From assembly GCA_017052515.1 (NCBI GenBank), contig JAFHKR010000036.1:1-64000 (forward strand): a stretch of DNA of 64,000 nucleotides, written 5' to 3'. This DNA is from Fictibacillus nanhaiensis (GTDB taxonomy: Bacteria > Bacillota > Bacilli > Bacillales > Fictibacillaceae). Made by a program: the position numbers and the translations under genes. The notes below the pieces were generated by a model that was not told where the DNA came from, ran no database searches, and worked only from the letters and a program-made list of their open reading frames with translations. Of this stretch, positions 1 to 10,862 are shown piece by piece. Each line of letters opens with the position of its first letter. The stretch's first letter is position 1.

Positions 1-2
1 AA

Positions 3-98
3 AAAGTAGATCAATACATGAAGTATTACAATGAGGAGCGAATTCAAGAAAAATTAGGCTACCACACCCCTATTGAAATGGGGAGTATGGCAGCCTAA
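3..98 (+). pseudogene. IS3-family transposase (OrfB), C-terminal end, cut by the window edge
   Basis: The only open frame at the left edge encodes about 31 residues ending in a YYNEERIQEKLGYHTP-type segment and a stop at 96-98. That is the typical C-terminus of IS3/IS150-family integrase-type transposases (NERI/QxKLGYxTPxE). The rest lies to the left, so it cannot be told whether the element is intact. No repeat array or host gene shares this frame. The family is confident; activity is unknown. Confidence 0.8.
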
Positions 99-150
99 CA
101 GGTGTTTTATTAATGTCCCAATTGACTATGTCAGTCTACTGAGTGGTGGG
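99..150. mobile_element. Probable right end of the IS3-type element
   Basis: Just after the transposase stop lies an AT-rich stretch with a short inverted repeat (GACTATGTCAGTC, 123-135), then a T-rich run at 149-159. Such stretches form the terminal repeat of IS3 elements. The exact end and target duplication cannot be fixed without the left end, which is outside the window. Confidence 0.35.
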
Positions 151-228
151 TTTTTTGTTTTGTGAAGGTTGTGTAGCGGGAGAGGTATTAGTTTGTTGAT
201 AGCTCGTCGAAAAATGTCGAGGATTGTA

Positions 229-333
229 GACTCGTGGATAAACTGTAAAAACTTTTGGATTCAACGCTAAAACTCGTGGATTGAGCACCCAAACTTGTGG
301 ATTAAGAGCAAAAACTTTAGGATTAGAACTCAG
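229..333 (-). repeat. Tandem array of five 21-bp units (GGAT core)
   Basis: Five units follow without gaps. Each has the form AACTYKTGGATT plus a variable remainder, and the GGAT core begins at 236, 257, 278, 299 and 320, exactly 21 bp apart. A sixth, displaced core lies at 221. The core is kept and the remaining 9-10 bases vary. Because 21 is a multiple of three, the minus strand reads as a seven-residue repeat (LNPKVFA-like), but no ribosome-binding site supports a gene there. Confidence 0.85.
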
Positions 334-372
334 CACGGTAGTTTTACCACTTTGTAAAACACTAAAATGTAA

Positions 373-390
373 GCTTGGCGGCAGCCAAGC
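373..390. other. Perfect 7-bp stem hairpin upstream of the marR promoter
   Basis: GCTTGGC, a four-base loop GGCA, then GCCAAGC. It lies 20 bp upstream of the -35 hexamer and has no T-run. It may mark a repeat edge or be a regulatory site; the sequence alone does not decide. Confidence 0.4.
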
Positions 391-410
391 GCCAGTATAT
401 ACGCAAAATA

Positions 411-439
411 TTGACAGAAACACCATCACCATTTATATT
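411..439 (+). promoter_or_regulatory. SigA-type promoter of the MarR gene
   Basis: TTGACA at 411-416, a 17-bp spacer, then TATATT at 434-439. The predicted start is near 446, inside the palindromic operator at 438-452, as expected for autoregulation. Confidence 0.75.
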
Positions 440-452
440 TGTATGTACAAAC
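438..452. promoter_or_regulatory. MarR operator site 1
   Basis: TTTGTATGTACAAAC contains perfect 6-bp arms TTTGTA/TACAAA around TG. It overlaps the -10 box of the marR promoter. A 13/15 match on the opposite strand occurs at 931-945, upstream of the neighbouring oxidoreductase gene. Two matching sites around one regulator point to its own operators. Confidence 0.65.
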
Positions 453-481
453 AACATTAATGATGCCAAAGAGGTGCTGAA

Positions 482-904
482 ATGCCCGAAAAGTATTTAG
501 AAAACTGCTTATATTTCACGGTAAACAAACTTTCTCGCGTTATTTCCAAAATGGCTGAGGAATCGTTTAGACCAACGGGAATTACGCCTACTCATGGCTT
601 TATGATGATGCTCGTGAGCAACAAACCTGGAATCTCTCAATCGGAATTGGCAGAAGAACTTCACATGACACCAAGTACGATTACAAGGTTTGTGGACAAG
701 CTTGTTGTAAAGGGACTTGCAGAGCGTAAGGTCCAAGGAAAGATGTCGCACATCCATCCGACACAAGCGGGCACTGATATTCAAACAGATCTCGAAAAAG
801 CTTGGAAAGATCTATACCGAACGTACTCCGATCTTTTAGGAGAAGAAGAAGGAAAAGCACTCACAAAAGCCACACATCTAGCAGCAGGACAGCTCGAGTC
901 ATAA
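482..904 (+). CDS. MarR-family transcriptional regulator
   Basis: A 140-residue winged-helix DNA-binding protein of MarR length. The central segment, about residues 45-90 (SQSELAEELHMTPSTITRFV, then a basic wing), matches the MarR fold, flanked by dimerising helices. The ATG start follows GAGGTGCTGAA. It has its own promoter with an overlapping palindrome, and a related palindrome lies between its stop and the next gene, an NAD(P)H oxidoreductase. MarR/oxidoreductase pairs typically respond to quinones, phenolics or electrophiles; the ligand here is inferred, not shown. Confidence 0.88.
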   Translation: MPEKYLENCLYFTVNKLSRVISKMAEESFRPTGITPTHGFMMMLVSNKPGISQSELAEELHMTPSTITRFVDKLVVKGLAERKVQGKMSHIHPTQAGTDIQTDLEKAWKDLYRTYSDLLGEEEGKALTKATHLAAGQLES

Positions 905-930
905 GAGCTCTCTTCTTTATCGTTTAAGTT

Positions 931-945
931 GTTTGTACAAGCAAA
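931..945. promoter_or_regulatory. MarR operator site 2
   Basis: GTTTGTACAAGCAAA; its reverse complement matches site 1 at 13 of 15 positions. It sits 277 bp upstream of the oxidoreductase start, with a structured repeat element inserted between. No clean -35/-10 pair could be assigned here. Confidence 0.6.
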
Positions 946-1032
946 TGTTAATATCACTAAATTATTAATATAAGGCTCTTTTCTGCAGGATATGTTGCTT
1001 TTAAATTTTTTATATCTCCCCCATTGCAAGTG

Positions 1033-1158
1033 GATTGTAGCGCAAGGTGCGAGACTCCTGTGGGACAGGCCGGCAGGTGAGACACTTAAGAGTGAAACGT
1101 ACGAATGTGGCTCACCGCCTGCCCCGCGGAAAGCGAGCAACCTGGAGCGGAGATCAAC
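1033..1158 (-). repeat. Structured dispersed repeat (about 127 bp), copy 1, subtype A, inverted
   Basis: This copy reads on the minus strand relative to the other four. From the outside in it shows the AGGTGCTCGCTTTCCGCGGG-type arm pairing with the GGTGCGAGACTCCTGTGGG-type arm, then an inner GGTGAGAC / GGCTCACC pair around a loop with ACTTAAGAGTGAAAC. It is GC-rich compared with its surroundings. It separates the MarR operator from the oxidoreductase gene. Open frames across it are by-products of its composition. Confidence 0.85.
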
Positions 1159-1221
1159 TACTTTCAAAAGCACCCCTGTATATGTACACGAAAAAGAGCC
1201 TAATAAAAAGGAGATCTATCA

Positions 1222-1752
1222 ATGAAAAAAACACTCGTCATTATCGCACATCCGAATCTACAAAACTCTACAGTAAATAAAAGATGGGCAGAAGAAATAG
1301 AAAAACAAGAACACGTTACGGTTCGAAAACTTTACGATCTGTATCCAGACGGTAAAGTGAACGTTGAGGAAGAACAGCGTATGTTGTTGCAGCACGATCG
1401 AATCGTTCTTCAATTCCCGTTCTACTGGTACAGTTCACCCTCGCTATTAAAAGAATGGCAAGATAGAGTGCTAGCGTTCGGTTGGGCTTACGGGCCAGGT
1501 GGCGATGCACTTCATGGAAAAGAGTTAGTACTTGCGATTTCAACGGGCGGACCAGACTTCTCTTATCAAGCTGGCGGTTACAACCACTATACGATCAGTG
1601 AATTGTTGCGTCCGTTCCAAGCGACATCTAATTTAATCGGAACACGTTATATCACGCCGTTCGTCTTCCACAGTGCAATTCGCGCGTCAGAGGAAGCTGT
1701 TGAACAAAGCGCGCAGAATTATATCTCATACGTTTTGAATCCTGAAATTTAA
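1222..1752 (+). CDS. NAD(P)H oxidoreductase, flavodoxin-like fold (YwrO/KefF/NQO1-type)
   Basis: A 176-residue protein of the flavodoxin_2 family, which reduces quinones or other electrophiles with NAD(P)H through bound flavin. Visible features are the N-terminal strand and phosphate-binding turn IIAHPNLQNSTVNK (residues 7-20), the LQFPFYWYSSPSLLKEWQDR segment and the STGGPD loop near residue 107. The start follows AAAAAGGAG. With the adjacent MarR gene and matching operators it probably forms an inducible detoxification unit. The gene ends in an overlap with the convergent acetyltransferase gene. Confidence 0.85.
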   Translation: MKKTLVIIAHPNLQNSTVNKRWAEEIEKQEHVTVRKLYDLYPDGKVNVEEEQRMLLQHDRIVLQFPFYWYSSPSLLKEWQDRVLAFGWAYGPGGDALHGKELVLAISTGGPDFSYQAGGYNHYTISELLRPFQATSNLIGTRYITPFVFHSAIRASEEAVEQSAQNYISYVLNPEI

Positions 1753-2288
1753 TGAAATTCATTCTTCATCAAGCTCATCTGGACTTGGTCGCGGCAGTTT
1801 CCGCGTATCCATTCTGCCTGTCTGACAACGCCTTCTGCTTGGAAGCCAAGTCGGCGGGCGAGCTTGATGCTTTTTTCGTTTTGAACCGCAGCACGCAGCT
1901 CCACGCGATTGAGCATCAGCGTGTAATAAGCATACATAAGCATTCCTTTTACCGCTCGCTGTGCGATTCCATGCCCTTCGAATCCGGATCCTACCCAATA
2001 GCCAAGCATACCTGACTGGTTGTGCCACTTAATATCATATAGAGCAACAGATCCTGCTACTTGTCCGCGATACCATATAAAAAGAACAACGTCTGTTTGT
2101 TCTTTCATCTTTTTGTTCACCGTTTTAATAAACTGCCGCATCTCACCGCTAGATTGGGTATAATCGACCCAGCTAATCCACGGTCCAAGATAATGACGTG
2201 AATTTTCTAACAATCTATAGATGTTATCGGATTCTTTAACGTCTGCTTGTTTTAGCATGATATCGTCGTCAATATGCCACATAAGCAT
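1749..2288 (-). CDS. GNAT acetyltransferase, RimJ/RimL-like
   Basis: About 179 residues with the layout of ribosomal-protein-serine acetyltransferases (RimL/YdaF type): LGPWISWVD early, the GMLGYWVGSGFEGHGIAQRA acetyl-CoA-binding segment in the middle, then NRVELRAAVQNEKSIKLARRLGFQAEGV. These enzymes acetylate N-terminal or other amines; the substrate is not predictable. I choose the ATG at 2288, 7 bp after GGGAGG; an upstream TTG overlaps that ribosome-binding site. The stop codon overlaps the stop of the convergent oxidoreductase gene (1749-1752), with no terminator between them. Confidence 0.85.
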   Translation of the reverse strand: MLMWHIDDDIMLKQADVKESDNIYRLLENSRHYLGPWISWVDYTQSSGEMRQFIKTVNKKMKEQTDVVLFIWYRGQVAGSVALYDIKWHNQSGMLGYWVGSGFEGHGIAQRAVKGMLMYAYYTLMLNRVELRAAVQNEKSIKLARRLGFQAEGVVRQAEWIRGNCRDQVQMSLMKNEFH

Positions 2289-2364
2289 AGCTATTCCTCC
2301 CAAAAAGCAGTATGAACTTCACAATCTTTCCACATGATGAATCATAGAGTGAGAACCTTATTTT

Positions 2365-2373
2365 TGTTATAAT
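2365..2373 (+). promoter_or_regulatory. Extended -10 promoter of the pcrB-pcrA-ligA-camS operon
   Basis: TGTTATAAT forms an extended -10 element 70 bp before the pcrB start. No good -35 hexamer is seen at the usual spacing, which is common with the TGn extension. Confidence 0.5.
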
Positions 2374-2442
2374 GCAGAAGTACAGAACTGGCTTGTTAAA
2401 ATAGCAGGCACGGGTGTTTCTAAACATGAAAGGAAGAACACA

Positions 2443-3135
2443 ATGTTTGATTATCGAAAATGGAAGCATGTGTTTAAGCTAGACCCAGATAAAGAGATCA
2501 GTGACAGTGACCTGGAAAAGATCTGTGAGAGCGGAACGGACGCTGTTATCGTTGGGGGATCTAGTGGCATAACGCTTGATAATACGTTAGACCTTATGTC
2601 ACGCATCCGCAGATATGCGGTTCCTTGTGTGCTTGAAGTATCTAATATCGAATCACTTACACCAGGATTCGATTTTTACTATATTCCTACCGTGTTAAAT
2701 GCGAAGGATGCTAATTTCATTACAGGGCTTCATACAGAAGCATTAAAAGAATTTGGTGACATCATGAACTGGGACGAGATTCTTACCGAAGGATATTGCA
2801 TCTTAAATTCAGGTTGTGAGGCTGCAAAACGGTCGAGTGCCGAAACAGATCTCTCAGCAGATGATGTTGTAGCATATGCCCGCTTGGCCGAAAAAATGTT
2901 TAAGCTTCCGATCTTTTACTTGGAATACAGCGGCACTTATGGTGATGTTGATATCGTTCGCCAAGTAAAAAACGTGCTTGAAAACACGATCCTCTATTAT
3001 GGAGGCGGCATTCATTCGGGAGAACAAGCGAAAGAGATGGCAGAGTTCGCGGATACAGTTGTTGTCGGGAACGTTATTTATGACGACTTAAAAGCTGCTA
3101 TTGAAACCGTTGAAGCGGTTAAGGGTAAAAGTTGA
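2443..3135 (+). CDS. pcrB: Heptaprenylglyceryl phosphate synthase PcrB
   Basis: A 230-residue TIM-barrel protein of the GGGPS/PcrB family. It joins heptaprenyl diphosphate to sn-glycerol-1-phosphate, giving archaeal-type ether lipids in Bacillaceae. Recognisable are [14 protein letters not shown] (residues 34-48), the [11 protein letters not shown] segment and the phosphate-binding [10 protein letters not shown] and VVVGN loops near the C-terminus. Length and position immediately upstream of pcrA match the Bacillus arrangement. The ATG is preceded by GAAAGGAAG. Confidence 0.95.
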   Translation: MFDYRKWKHVFKLDPDKEISDSDLEKICESGTDAVIVGGSSGITLDNTLDLMSRIRRYAVPCVLEVSNIESLTPGFDFYYIPTVLNAKDANFITGLHTEALKEFGDIMNWDEILTEGYCILNSGCEAAKRSSAETDLSADDVVAYARLAEKMFKLPIFYLEYSGTYGDVDIVRQVKNVLENTILYYGGGIHSGEQAKEMAEFADTVVVGNVIYDDLKAAIETVEAVKGKS

Positions 3136-3197
3136 TAAAATCTCAAAAATGAGTGAGAATAAAAAATAAGAATATATGTTCGGGCGGTGAATGAAGA

Positions 3198-5444
3198 ATG
3201 AGTATGCATCAAATGATTGAAAAGCTATTATCAGGACTAAATCCTGAGCAGAAAGCAGCAGTAAAACATACAGATGGGCCGTTGTTGTTGATGGCTGGAG
3301 CGGGGAGCGGTAAGACGAGAGTGTTAACTCACCGTATCGCTTACTTAATGATGGAAAAAGAAGTGGCACCATGGAACATCCTAGCGATCACGTTTACAAA
3401 TAAAGCAGCACGAGAGATGAAGGAAAGGGTCGCAAAGATTACAGGACCAGTAGCAGAAGAGATTTGGATCTCTACGTTCCACTCCATGTGCGTACGCATC
3501 TTGCGTCGTGATATCGATCGAATCGGAATTAACCGTAACTTTACGATCTTAGATGCGACAGATCAATTATCAGTTGTAAAAGCCGTATTGAAAGATTTGA
3601 ACTATGATCCAAAAAAATACGAACCTCGTGGAATTTTAAGCGCGATCTCGTCTTTAAAGAACGAACTAAAAACAGCAGCAGATTTTGCAAAAGTGGCGAA
3701 CGGGCACTTTGAAGGTGTTGTTCAAGAAGTTTATGAAGGCTATGAAAAGCGACTTCGCAAGAACCAGGCGTTAGATTTTGATGATCTGATCATGACAACA
3801 ATCCAGCTTTTCGCAAAAGTCCCTGAAGTGCTCGAGTTCTATCAACGTAAGTTTCAATATATTCATGTTGATGAGTATCAAGATACGAACAGAGCGCAGT
3901 ATATGCTCGTGAAGATGCTAGCGGATCGTTTCCGCAACCTTTGTGTGGTAGGAGACTCTGATCAGTCGATCTATGGCTGGCGTGGCGCAGATATCGCGAA
4001 CATTCTATCGTTTGAAAAAGATTATAACGATGCTGAAGTTATCCTATTAGAGCAAAACTATCGTTCTACGAAAAAGATTCTTCAAGCAGCCAATAAAGTA
4101 ATCGAAAATAACATGAACCGTAAGCCAAAGAATCTTTGGACAGATAATACGGACGGCGCTAGCATCACGTACTACCAAGGCGATGATGAGCAAGGTGAGA
4201 GCTATTACGTAACAGGTAAGATTCGTGAAGCCGTATCATCCGGAAAACGTTCGTATAATGACATCGCGATCCTGTATCGCACGAATGCGCAATCACGTGT
4301 GATTGAGGAAGTTTTGATCAAATCGAACATTCCGTACAATATTGTCGGCGGGACAAAGTTCTATGACAGAAAAGAAATCAAAGACATCCTAGCGTACCTT
4401 CGCTTGATTTCGAATCCAGACGATGATATTTCTCTACAGCGTATCGTAAACGTTCCGAAACGCGGGATTGGTGCGTCTTCTATGGATAAAGTCGCACAGT
4501 ATGCAACAAACAATGATCTCTCTATGTATCAAGCGCTTCAAGAAGTAGAGCAGATTGGTCTTAGCGCACGTGCAACGAATGCTTTAAGAGAGTTCTCAGA
4601 GTTTGTTACGAACTGGACGCGTCAGCAGGAATTTCTTTCTGTGACCGAACTAACAGAAGAAGTTCTTAGCAAGACAGGCTACCGTGATGCTTTAAAAGCA
4701 GAGAAAACGATTGAAGCACAAAGCCGTTTAGAGAATATCGACGAGTTTATTTCTGTTACGCAAGACTTTGAAAAGAAACAAGATGATAAATCATTGATCG
4801 CGTTCTTAACTGATCTTGCACTAGTTGCAGATATTGATAAGCTCGATGAAGATGCAGCAGATGATAAGCCGAATGAATCTGTCGTTCTGATGACGCTTCA
4901 CTCTGCAAAAGGTCTGGAGTTTCCGATGGTCTTTTTAATGGGTCTTGAAGAAGGGGTATTCCCGCATAGCCGTGCTCTTTTTGAAGAGAATGAGATGGAA
5001 GAAGAACGTCGTCTCGCATATGTTGGGATTACGCGTGCGGAAGAAGAGTTATTCTTAACGAATGCTAGAATGCGTACCTTGTATGGACGTACGACGACAA
5101 ATCCGGAATCTCGTTTTATCGCTGAGATTCCTGAAGATCTTATCGAGACAGAAGTAAAAGAAAAACCATCTGTTCCGTGGGGAGCAAGTGCTCGTTCAGG
5201 TGGAGGAGCTACGCCATCGTTCATGGCACCGAAAAAGAAAATGGTTACACCTGTCTATCAATCTTCTGGTGGGGAGAAACTGGAATGGAGAGTAGGCGAC
5301 AAAGTCAAGCACCGTAAATGGGAAACAGGAACCGTTGTAAGCATGCGTGGTTCAGGAGATTCTATGGAACTCGACATCGCGTTTCCACAGCCTGTAGGTG
5401 TGAAAAGACTGCTTGCTAAATTTGCCCCGATTGAAAAAGCGTAA
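3198..5444 (+). CDS. pcrA: ATP-dependent DNA helicase PcrA
   Basis: A 748-residue superfamily 1A 3'-5' helicase (UvrD/PcrA), used in repair, plasmid replication and removal of stalled RNA polymerase. All motifs are present: Walker A AGAGSGKT (33-40), [42 protein letters not shown] and [13 protein letters not shown]. The low-complexity linker and C-terminal Tudor-like tail ([17 protein letters not shown]) that contacts RNA polymerase are complete. It lies 62 bp after pcrB and 21 bp before ligA, in one operon. Confidence 0.97.
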   Translation: MSMHQMIEKLLSGLNPEQKAAVKHTDGPLLLMAGAGSGKTRVLTHRIAYLMMEKEVAPWNILAITFTNKAAREMKERVAKITGPVAEEIWISTFHSMCVRILRRDIDRIGINRNFTILDATDQLSVVKAVLKDLNYDPKKYEPRGILSAISSLKNELKTAADFAKVANGHFEGVVQEVYEGYEKRLRKNQALDFDDLIMTTIQLFAKVPEVLEFYQRKFQYIHVDEYQDTNRAQYMLVKMLADRFRNLCVVGDSDQSIYGWRGADIANILSFEKDYNDAEVILLEQNYRSTKKILQAANKVIENNMNRKPKNLWTDNTDGASITYYQGDDEQGESYYVTGKIREAVSSGKRSYNDIAILYRTNAQSRVIEEVLIKSNIPYNIVGGTKFYDRKEIKDILAYLRLISNPDDDISLQRIVNVPKRGIGASSMDKVAQYATNNDLSMYQALQEVEQIGLSARATNALREFSEFVTNWTRQQEFLSVTELTEEVLSKTGYRDALKAEKTIEAQSRLENIDEFISVTQDFEKKQDDKSLIAFLTDLALVADIDKLDEDAADDKPNESVVLMTLHSAKGLEFPMVFLMGLEEGVFPHSRALFEENEMEEERRLAYVGITRAEEELFLTNARMRTLYGRTTTNPESRFIAEIPEDLIETEVKEKPSVPWGASARSGGGATPSFMAPKKKMVTPVYQSSGGEKLEWRVGDKVKHRKWETGTVVSMRGSGDSMELDIAFPQPVGVKRLLAKFAPIEKA

Positions 5445-7472
<2,028 letters not shown>

Positions 7473-7514
7473 GATTGGCGAGAGCTAACCAACAATACTA
7501 GAGGAGTGTCCGTG

Positions 7515-8726
7515 ATGATGAAACGGGTTGGGCTCCTTTTCTTAAGTACTTTACTGCTTTTGACCGGCTGCTGGGGTGGCGATGAGCTGGAAAAAGAAGA
7601 AAAGATCGTGCAAGAAAAGGGCAAAAAAGATGAAAAAGCGATTATAACAGGCGAGATTAACACGGGTGAAAAGTACTATCGTAGTATTTTTCCGTTCGAA
7701 CCAGGTGGAGCTCGTGGTGTAATCCGTTATGGTGTTGATAATCGGCTTGATATCAATGAGTTTGAGATGGGCTTAATGCGCATCGCTCAAGACACATTCA
7801 GTACAGACAAGTACTTTTTCCAAGAAGGACAGTTCTTAAATGAGCCTACGGTTACAAACTGGTTAAAAAGAGCAGACGAAGAGCCTGGAAAAAGTAAAAG
7901 CAAGCTAGATCAAACAGGGTTGAATCCGAAGCTTGGTGTAAAAGTAGACGAAGGTGACCCAGAATACAAAAATAAGATGCTAGAAGCAAACAAGAACAAC
8001 CCTAAGTATCTCTCTTATGTTCTTGAACACAACTATCTCGTTCAGAGCGGTGATGGAAAAGTAAAGCTTGGCGGTGTAGTAGTCGGGTTATCCTTTAACT
8101 CTACGTATTACTATGATGTTAACCAACAAGGCTTGATCTATCCTGGTGAAGTTAAGCTTGAGCGTGAAAAAGTGAAACAAGAAGCACAGAAAATAGCTGG
8201 ACAAGTGGCAAGCCGTTTGCGCACAGATCCAAAGCTGAAAGATGTGCCGATCGTATTTGCTCTCTATCAAGAAGAAGAACGTGATTCTGTAACACCCGGA
8301 AACTTCTTCGCTTCAGGCGTTGTGAAAAAAGGAAGCAACTCGGTAAGTTCATGGGAAGATGTAGATGAAGATTATGTGCTGTTCCCATCTGACGCTGCAT
8401 CGAAAAAGAAACGAAGTGACTATGAAAAGTTCACGACCTTTAAATCTAAGGTTCAGGAGTATTTCCCTAACTATATCGGTGTGATCGGAAAAGGCTACTA
8501 TAAAGACGGTAACCTTGAACGATTGACGATTGAGATTCCGGTTCAGTTCCGCGGTAAAGCAGAAATCATCTCCTTTACCCAGTTCGTAGCAACGTCCGCA
8601 CTAGGCGAGCTTCCGAATGTACCGATCGAAGTATACATCGGTTCAGCTGTTGATCAGCCAGAGGCACTCATCGTAAAAGACGAAACTACACAAGAAGAAC
8701 CGTTCGTGCATATTTATCGTAAGTAA
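7515..8726 (+). CDS. camS: CamS family sex-pheromone-type lipoprotein (YerH)
   Basis: About 403 residues with a lipoprotein signal peptide: MMKR, a hydrophobic stretch and the lipobox LLTGC with lipidated Cys19. The family includes staphylococcal CamS, whose signal peptide yields the cAM373 pheromone; the function of the mature protein in bacilli is not established. Candidate starts are GTG 7506, GTG 7512, ATG 7515 and ATG 7518. GAGGAG at 7501-7506 overlaps the first and sits 8 bp from 7515, which I chose. Last gene of the pcrB operon; a terminator follows. Confidence 0.9.
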   Translation: MMKRVGLLFLSTLLLLTGCWGGDELEKEEKIVQEKGKKDEKAIITGEINTGEKYYRSIFPFEPGGARGVIRYGVDNRLDINEFEMGLMRIAQDTFSTDKYFFQEGQFLNEPTVTNWLKRADEEPGKSKSKLDQTGLNPKLGVKVDEGDPEYKNKMLEANKNNPKYLSYVLEHNYLVQSGDGKVKLGGVVVGLSFNSTYYYDVNQQGLIYPGEVKLEREKVKQEAQKIAGQVASRLRTDPKLKDVPIVFALYQEEERDSVTPGNFFASGVVKKGSNSVSSWEDVDEDYVLFPSDAASKKKRSDYEKFTTFKSKVQEYFPNYIGVIGKGYYKDGNLERLTIEIPVQFRGKAEIISFTQFVATSALGELPNVPIEVYIGSAVDQPEALIVKDETTQEEPFVHIYRK

Positions 8727-8739
8727 GGATTTTTGACAG

Positions 8740-8768
8740 CCCACTACCGTTATGGTTAGTGGGTTTTT
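8740..8768 (+). terminator. Rho-independent terminator after camS
   Basis: CCCACTACC pairs with GGTTAGTGGG (one bulged base), followed by five T. It closes the pcrB-camS operon. Confidence 0.85.
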
Positions 8769-8826
8769 GTTGTGCAAGGTGAGCAGTTCCTGGGGACGCA
8801 GTCCTCAAATGCATTATGGTTAGCGA

Positions 8827-8974
8827 TTTTACGGTACGTGTTTTTATATTTATTACACGTTCACCGCTAAATGGGCTGTTTCCACCTGAAAGTGCTTCGT
8901 TTTCACCTGAAAAGTGGTTGTGAGCACCGCTAACATACATGTAACCACTTGAGATTGCACTGCGACCACCTGAA
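8827..8974 (-). repeat. 21-bp-period array with palindromic flank, copy 1
   Basis: On the minus strand six cores (GGTG, one of them AGTG) are spaced exactly 21 bp: the plus-strand CACC positions are 8862, 8883, 8904, 8925, 8946 (CACT) and 8967. The last unit runs into a 39-nt flank (8827-8865) that is identical to the flank of copy 2 at 12153-12191. The flank holds ACGTGT and ACACGT arms around an AT-rich 13-base loop. The bases between cores differ between units and between copies. The surrounding 8769-9160 has no other feature. Confidence 0.85.
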
Positions 8975-9168
8975 GACACCTGTTCAATAGGATCTTTTTA
9001 GTGACTTTGGAAAAATATACTTCAAAACGAACAAAACTCATATTTATTCGTATAACACCTGAATCTTCTAAACAAATCAAGGGAAAATTCACTAATCATT
9101 CACTACAAAGAAAAAAGATACAAAAATGTACGACATCCCTTTAAAATAAAGAATTCTGACTATTATCA

Positions 9169-9207
9169 GTTTGTTTGAACAAACCGCTATGTTCATGTAG
9201 AATGAAC
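9169..9207 (+). promoter_or_regulatory. rocA promoter with two overlapping palindromes
   Basis: -35 TTGAAC at 9175-9180, 17-bp spacer, -10 TAGAAT at 9198-9203. The palindrome GTTTGTTTGAACAAAC (9169-9184) covers the -35 box, and GTTCAT-N5-ATGAAC (9191-9207) covers the -10 box. Either may bind a regulator. No SigL-type -24/-12 promoter, which drives B. subtilis rocABC, was seen. Confidence 0.7.
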
Positions 9208-9223
9208 GTGGGAAACCGAATAA

Positions 9224-9237
9224 TGAAAACGCTTTAA
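9224..9237 (+). promoter_or_regulatory. CcpA catabolite-responsive element (cre) before rocA
   Basis: TGAAAACGCTTTAA matches the cre consensus TGWAANCGNTNWCA at 13 of 14 positions. It lies downstream of the promoter and 17 bp before the start codon, where bound CcpA would block transcription when glucose is available. Confidence 0.65.
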
Positions 9238-9254
9238 TAGGAGGGGAATTTATT

Positions 9255-10802
9255 ATGACACGTGAATACCGTCATGAACCATTTATGGATTTTTCAGTTC
9301 CTGCAAACAAGGAAGCTTACGAAGCAGGGTTAAAGGTAATTAACTCTAAGCTTGGTACAGAGTTTCCGCTTGTTATCGGCAGTGAAAAGATCACGACAGA
9401 CGAAAAGATTGTTTCTATAAATCCAGCTAACAAAGAAGAAGTGATTGGATCTGTTTCCAAAGCGACTCAAGATCATGCTGAGCAAGCGATGCAAGCTGCA
9501 TTAACAGCTTTTGAATCTTGGAAAAAGTGGGATCCTGAACACCGCGCGAACATCTTGTTCCGTGCAGCAGCGATCATCCGCCGCCGTAAATATGAATTCT
9601 CCGCTATGCTTACAAAAGAAGCAGGTAAGCCATGGAAAGAAGCTGACGCTGATACAGCTGAAGCGATTGACTTTTTAGAATACTATGCACGCCAAGCGAT
9701 CAAGCTTAAAGCTGGACAACCAGTTGTAAGCCGTGAAGGCGAAATTAATAAATTTAGCTATATCCCACTTGGAGTAGGTATCGTTATCTCTCCATTCAAC
9801 TTCCCGTTTGCGATCATGGCAGGTACTGCAGCAGCAGCGTTCGTTACAGGTAACACAGTGTTGTTGAAACCAGCGAACACTACACCAGTTATCGCAGCAA
9901 TGTTCGTTCAAGTGATGGAAGAAGCAGGACTTCCTGCGGGCGTTCTTAACTTCGTTCCTGGTAGCGGTGCAGAGATCGGTGACTACCTAGTAGACCATCC
10001 GAAAACTCGCTTCGTATCGTTCACAGGTTCTCGTGAAGTTGGTTGCCGTATTTATGAGCGTGCAGCAAAAGTACACCCTGGTCAAATTTGGCTGAAGCGT
10101 GTAATCGCTGAAATGGGCGGAAAAGACACAGTTGTAGTTGACCGTGATGCTGATCTTGAATTAGCAGCAAGCTCAATCGTTTATTCTGCATTCGGATTCT
10201 CTGGACAAAAATGTTCTGCTGGATCTCGTGCCGTTATCCACCAAGACGTTTACGACGAAGTTTTAGAAAAAGCAGTAGCTCTTACGAAAACATTAACGAT
10301 GGGTAACCCTGAAGAAGTTGGCACTTACATGGGACCAGTAATCGACCAAGCTTCTTTCAACAAAATCATGAAATACATCGAGATCGGAAAAGAAGAAGGT
10401 CGTCTGATGACTGGTGGAGAAGGCGACGACTCTAAAGGTTACTTCATCCAGCCTACAATCTTTGCTGATGTAGATGAAAAAGCTCGCTTGATGCAAGAAG
10501 AGATCTTCGGACCAGTTGTAGCGGTATGTAAAGCGCGTGATTTCGATCACATGATGGAAATCGCAAACAACACGGAATACGGTCTAACAGGAGCACTTCT
10601 TTCTAACAACCGTGAGCACATCGAGCGCGCACGTGAAGAGTTCCACGTAGGTAACTTCTACATCAACCGTGGATGTACAGGCGCAATCGTTGGATACCAA
10701 CCGTTTGGCGGGTTCAACATGTCTGGTACTGACTCAAAAGCTGGTGGCCCAGACTACCTAACACTTCACATGCAAGCAAAAACAACTTCAGAAACACTAT
10801 AA
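9255..10802 (+). CDS. rocA: 1-pyrroline-5-carboxylate (glutamate semialdehyde) dehydrogenase
   Basis: A 515-residue aldehyde dehydrogenase of the RocA/PruA type. It oxidises glutamate-5-semialdehyde to glutamate with NAD, the last step of proline and arginine breakdown. It shows [33 protein letters not shown], the general base E286 (AEMGGKD) and the catalytic C320 ([10 protein letters not shown]). The start is preceded by AGGAGGGG. No proline dehydrogenase or arginase gene adjoins it. It sits in the camS-gatC interval, where B. subtilis has other genes, and is bracketed by inverted repeats. Confidence 0.95.
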   Translation: MTREYRHEPFMDFSVPANKEAYEAGLKVINSKLGTEFPLVIGSEKITTDEKIVSINPANKEEVIGSVSKATQDHAEQAMQAALTAFESWKKWDPEHRANILFRAAAIIRRRKYEFSAMLTKEAGKPWKEADADTAEAIDFLEYYARQAIKLKAGQPVVSREGEINKFSYIPLGVGIVISPFNFPFAIMAGTAAAAFVTGNTVLLKPANTTPVIAAMFVQVMEEAGLPAGVLNFVPGSGAEIGDYLVDHPKTRFVSFTGSREVGCRIYERAAKVHPGQIWLKRVIAEMGGKDTVVVDRDADLELAASSIVYSAFGFSGQKCSAGSRAVIHQDVYDEVLEKAVALTKTLTMGNPEEVGTYMGPVIDQASFNKIMKYIEIGKEEGRLMTGGEGDDSKGYFIQPTIFADVDEKARLMQEEIFGPVVAVCKARDFDHMMEIANNTEYGLTGALLSNNREHIERAREEFHVGNFYINRGCTGAIVGYQPFGGFNMSGTDSKAGGPDYLTLHMQAKTTSETL

Positions 10803-10816
10803 ATTTTAAAATCGAC

Positions 10817-10845
10817 CCCTTTCTCACCTGAGAAAGGGTTTTTTT
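10817..10845 (+). terminator. Rho-independent terminator after rocA
   Basis: Perfect 9-bp stem CCCTTTCTC/GAGAAAGGG with a four-base loop and seven T. Confidence 0.92.
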
Positions 10846-10862
10846 ATGTGGGTATTTTTCAT

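Noticed and set aside
136-432. Open frame of 98 codons on the minus strand with heptad repeats
   Set aside because: It is produced by the 21-bp array, runs into the marR promoter and has no ribosome-binding site.
8686-8979. Minus-strand open frame across the GGTG array, copy 1
   Set aside because: It covers the camS terminator and the camS 3' end and has no ribosome-binding site; kept only as a repeat.
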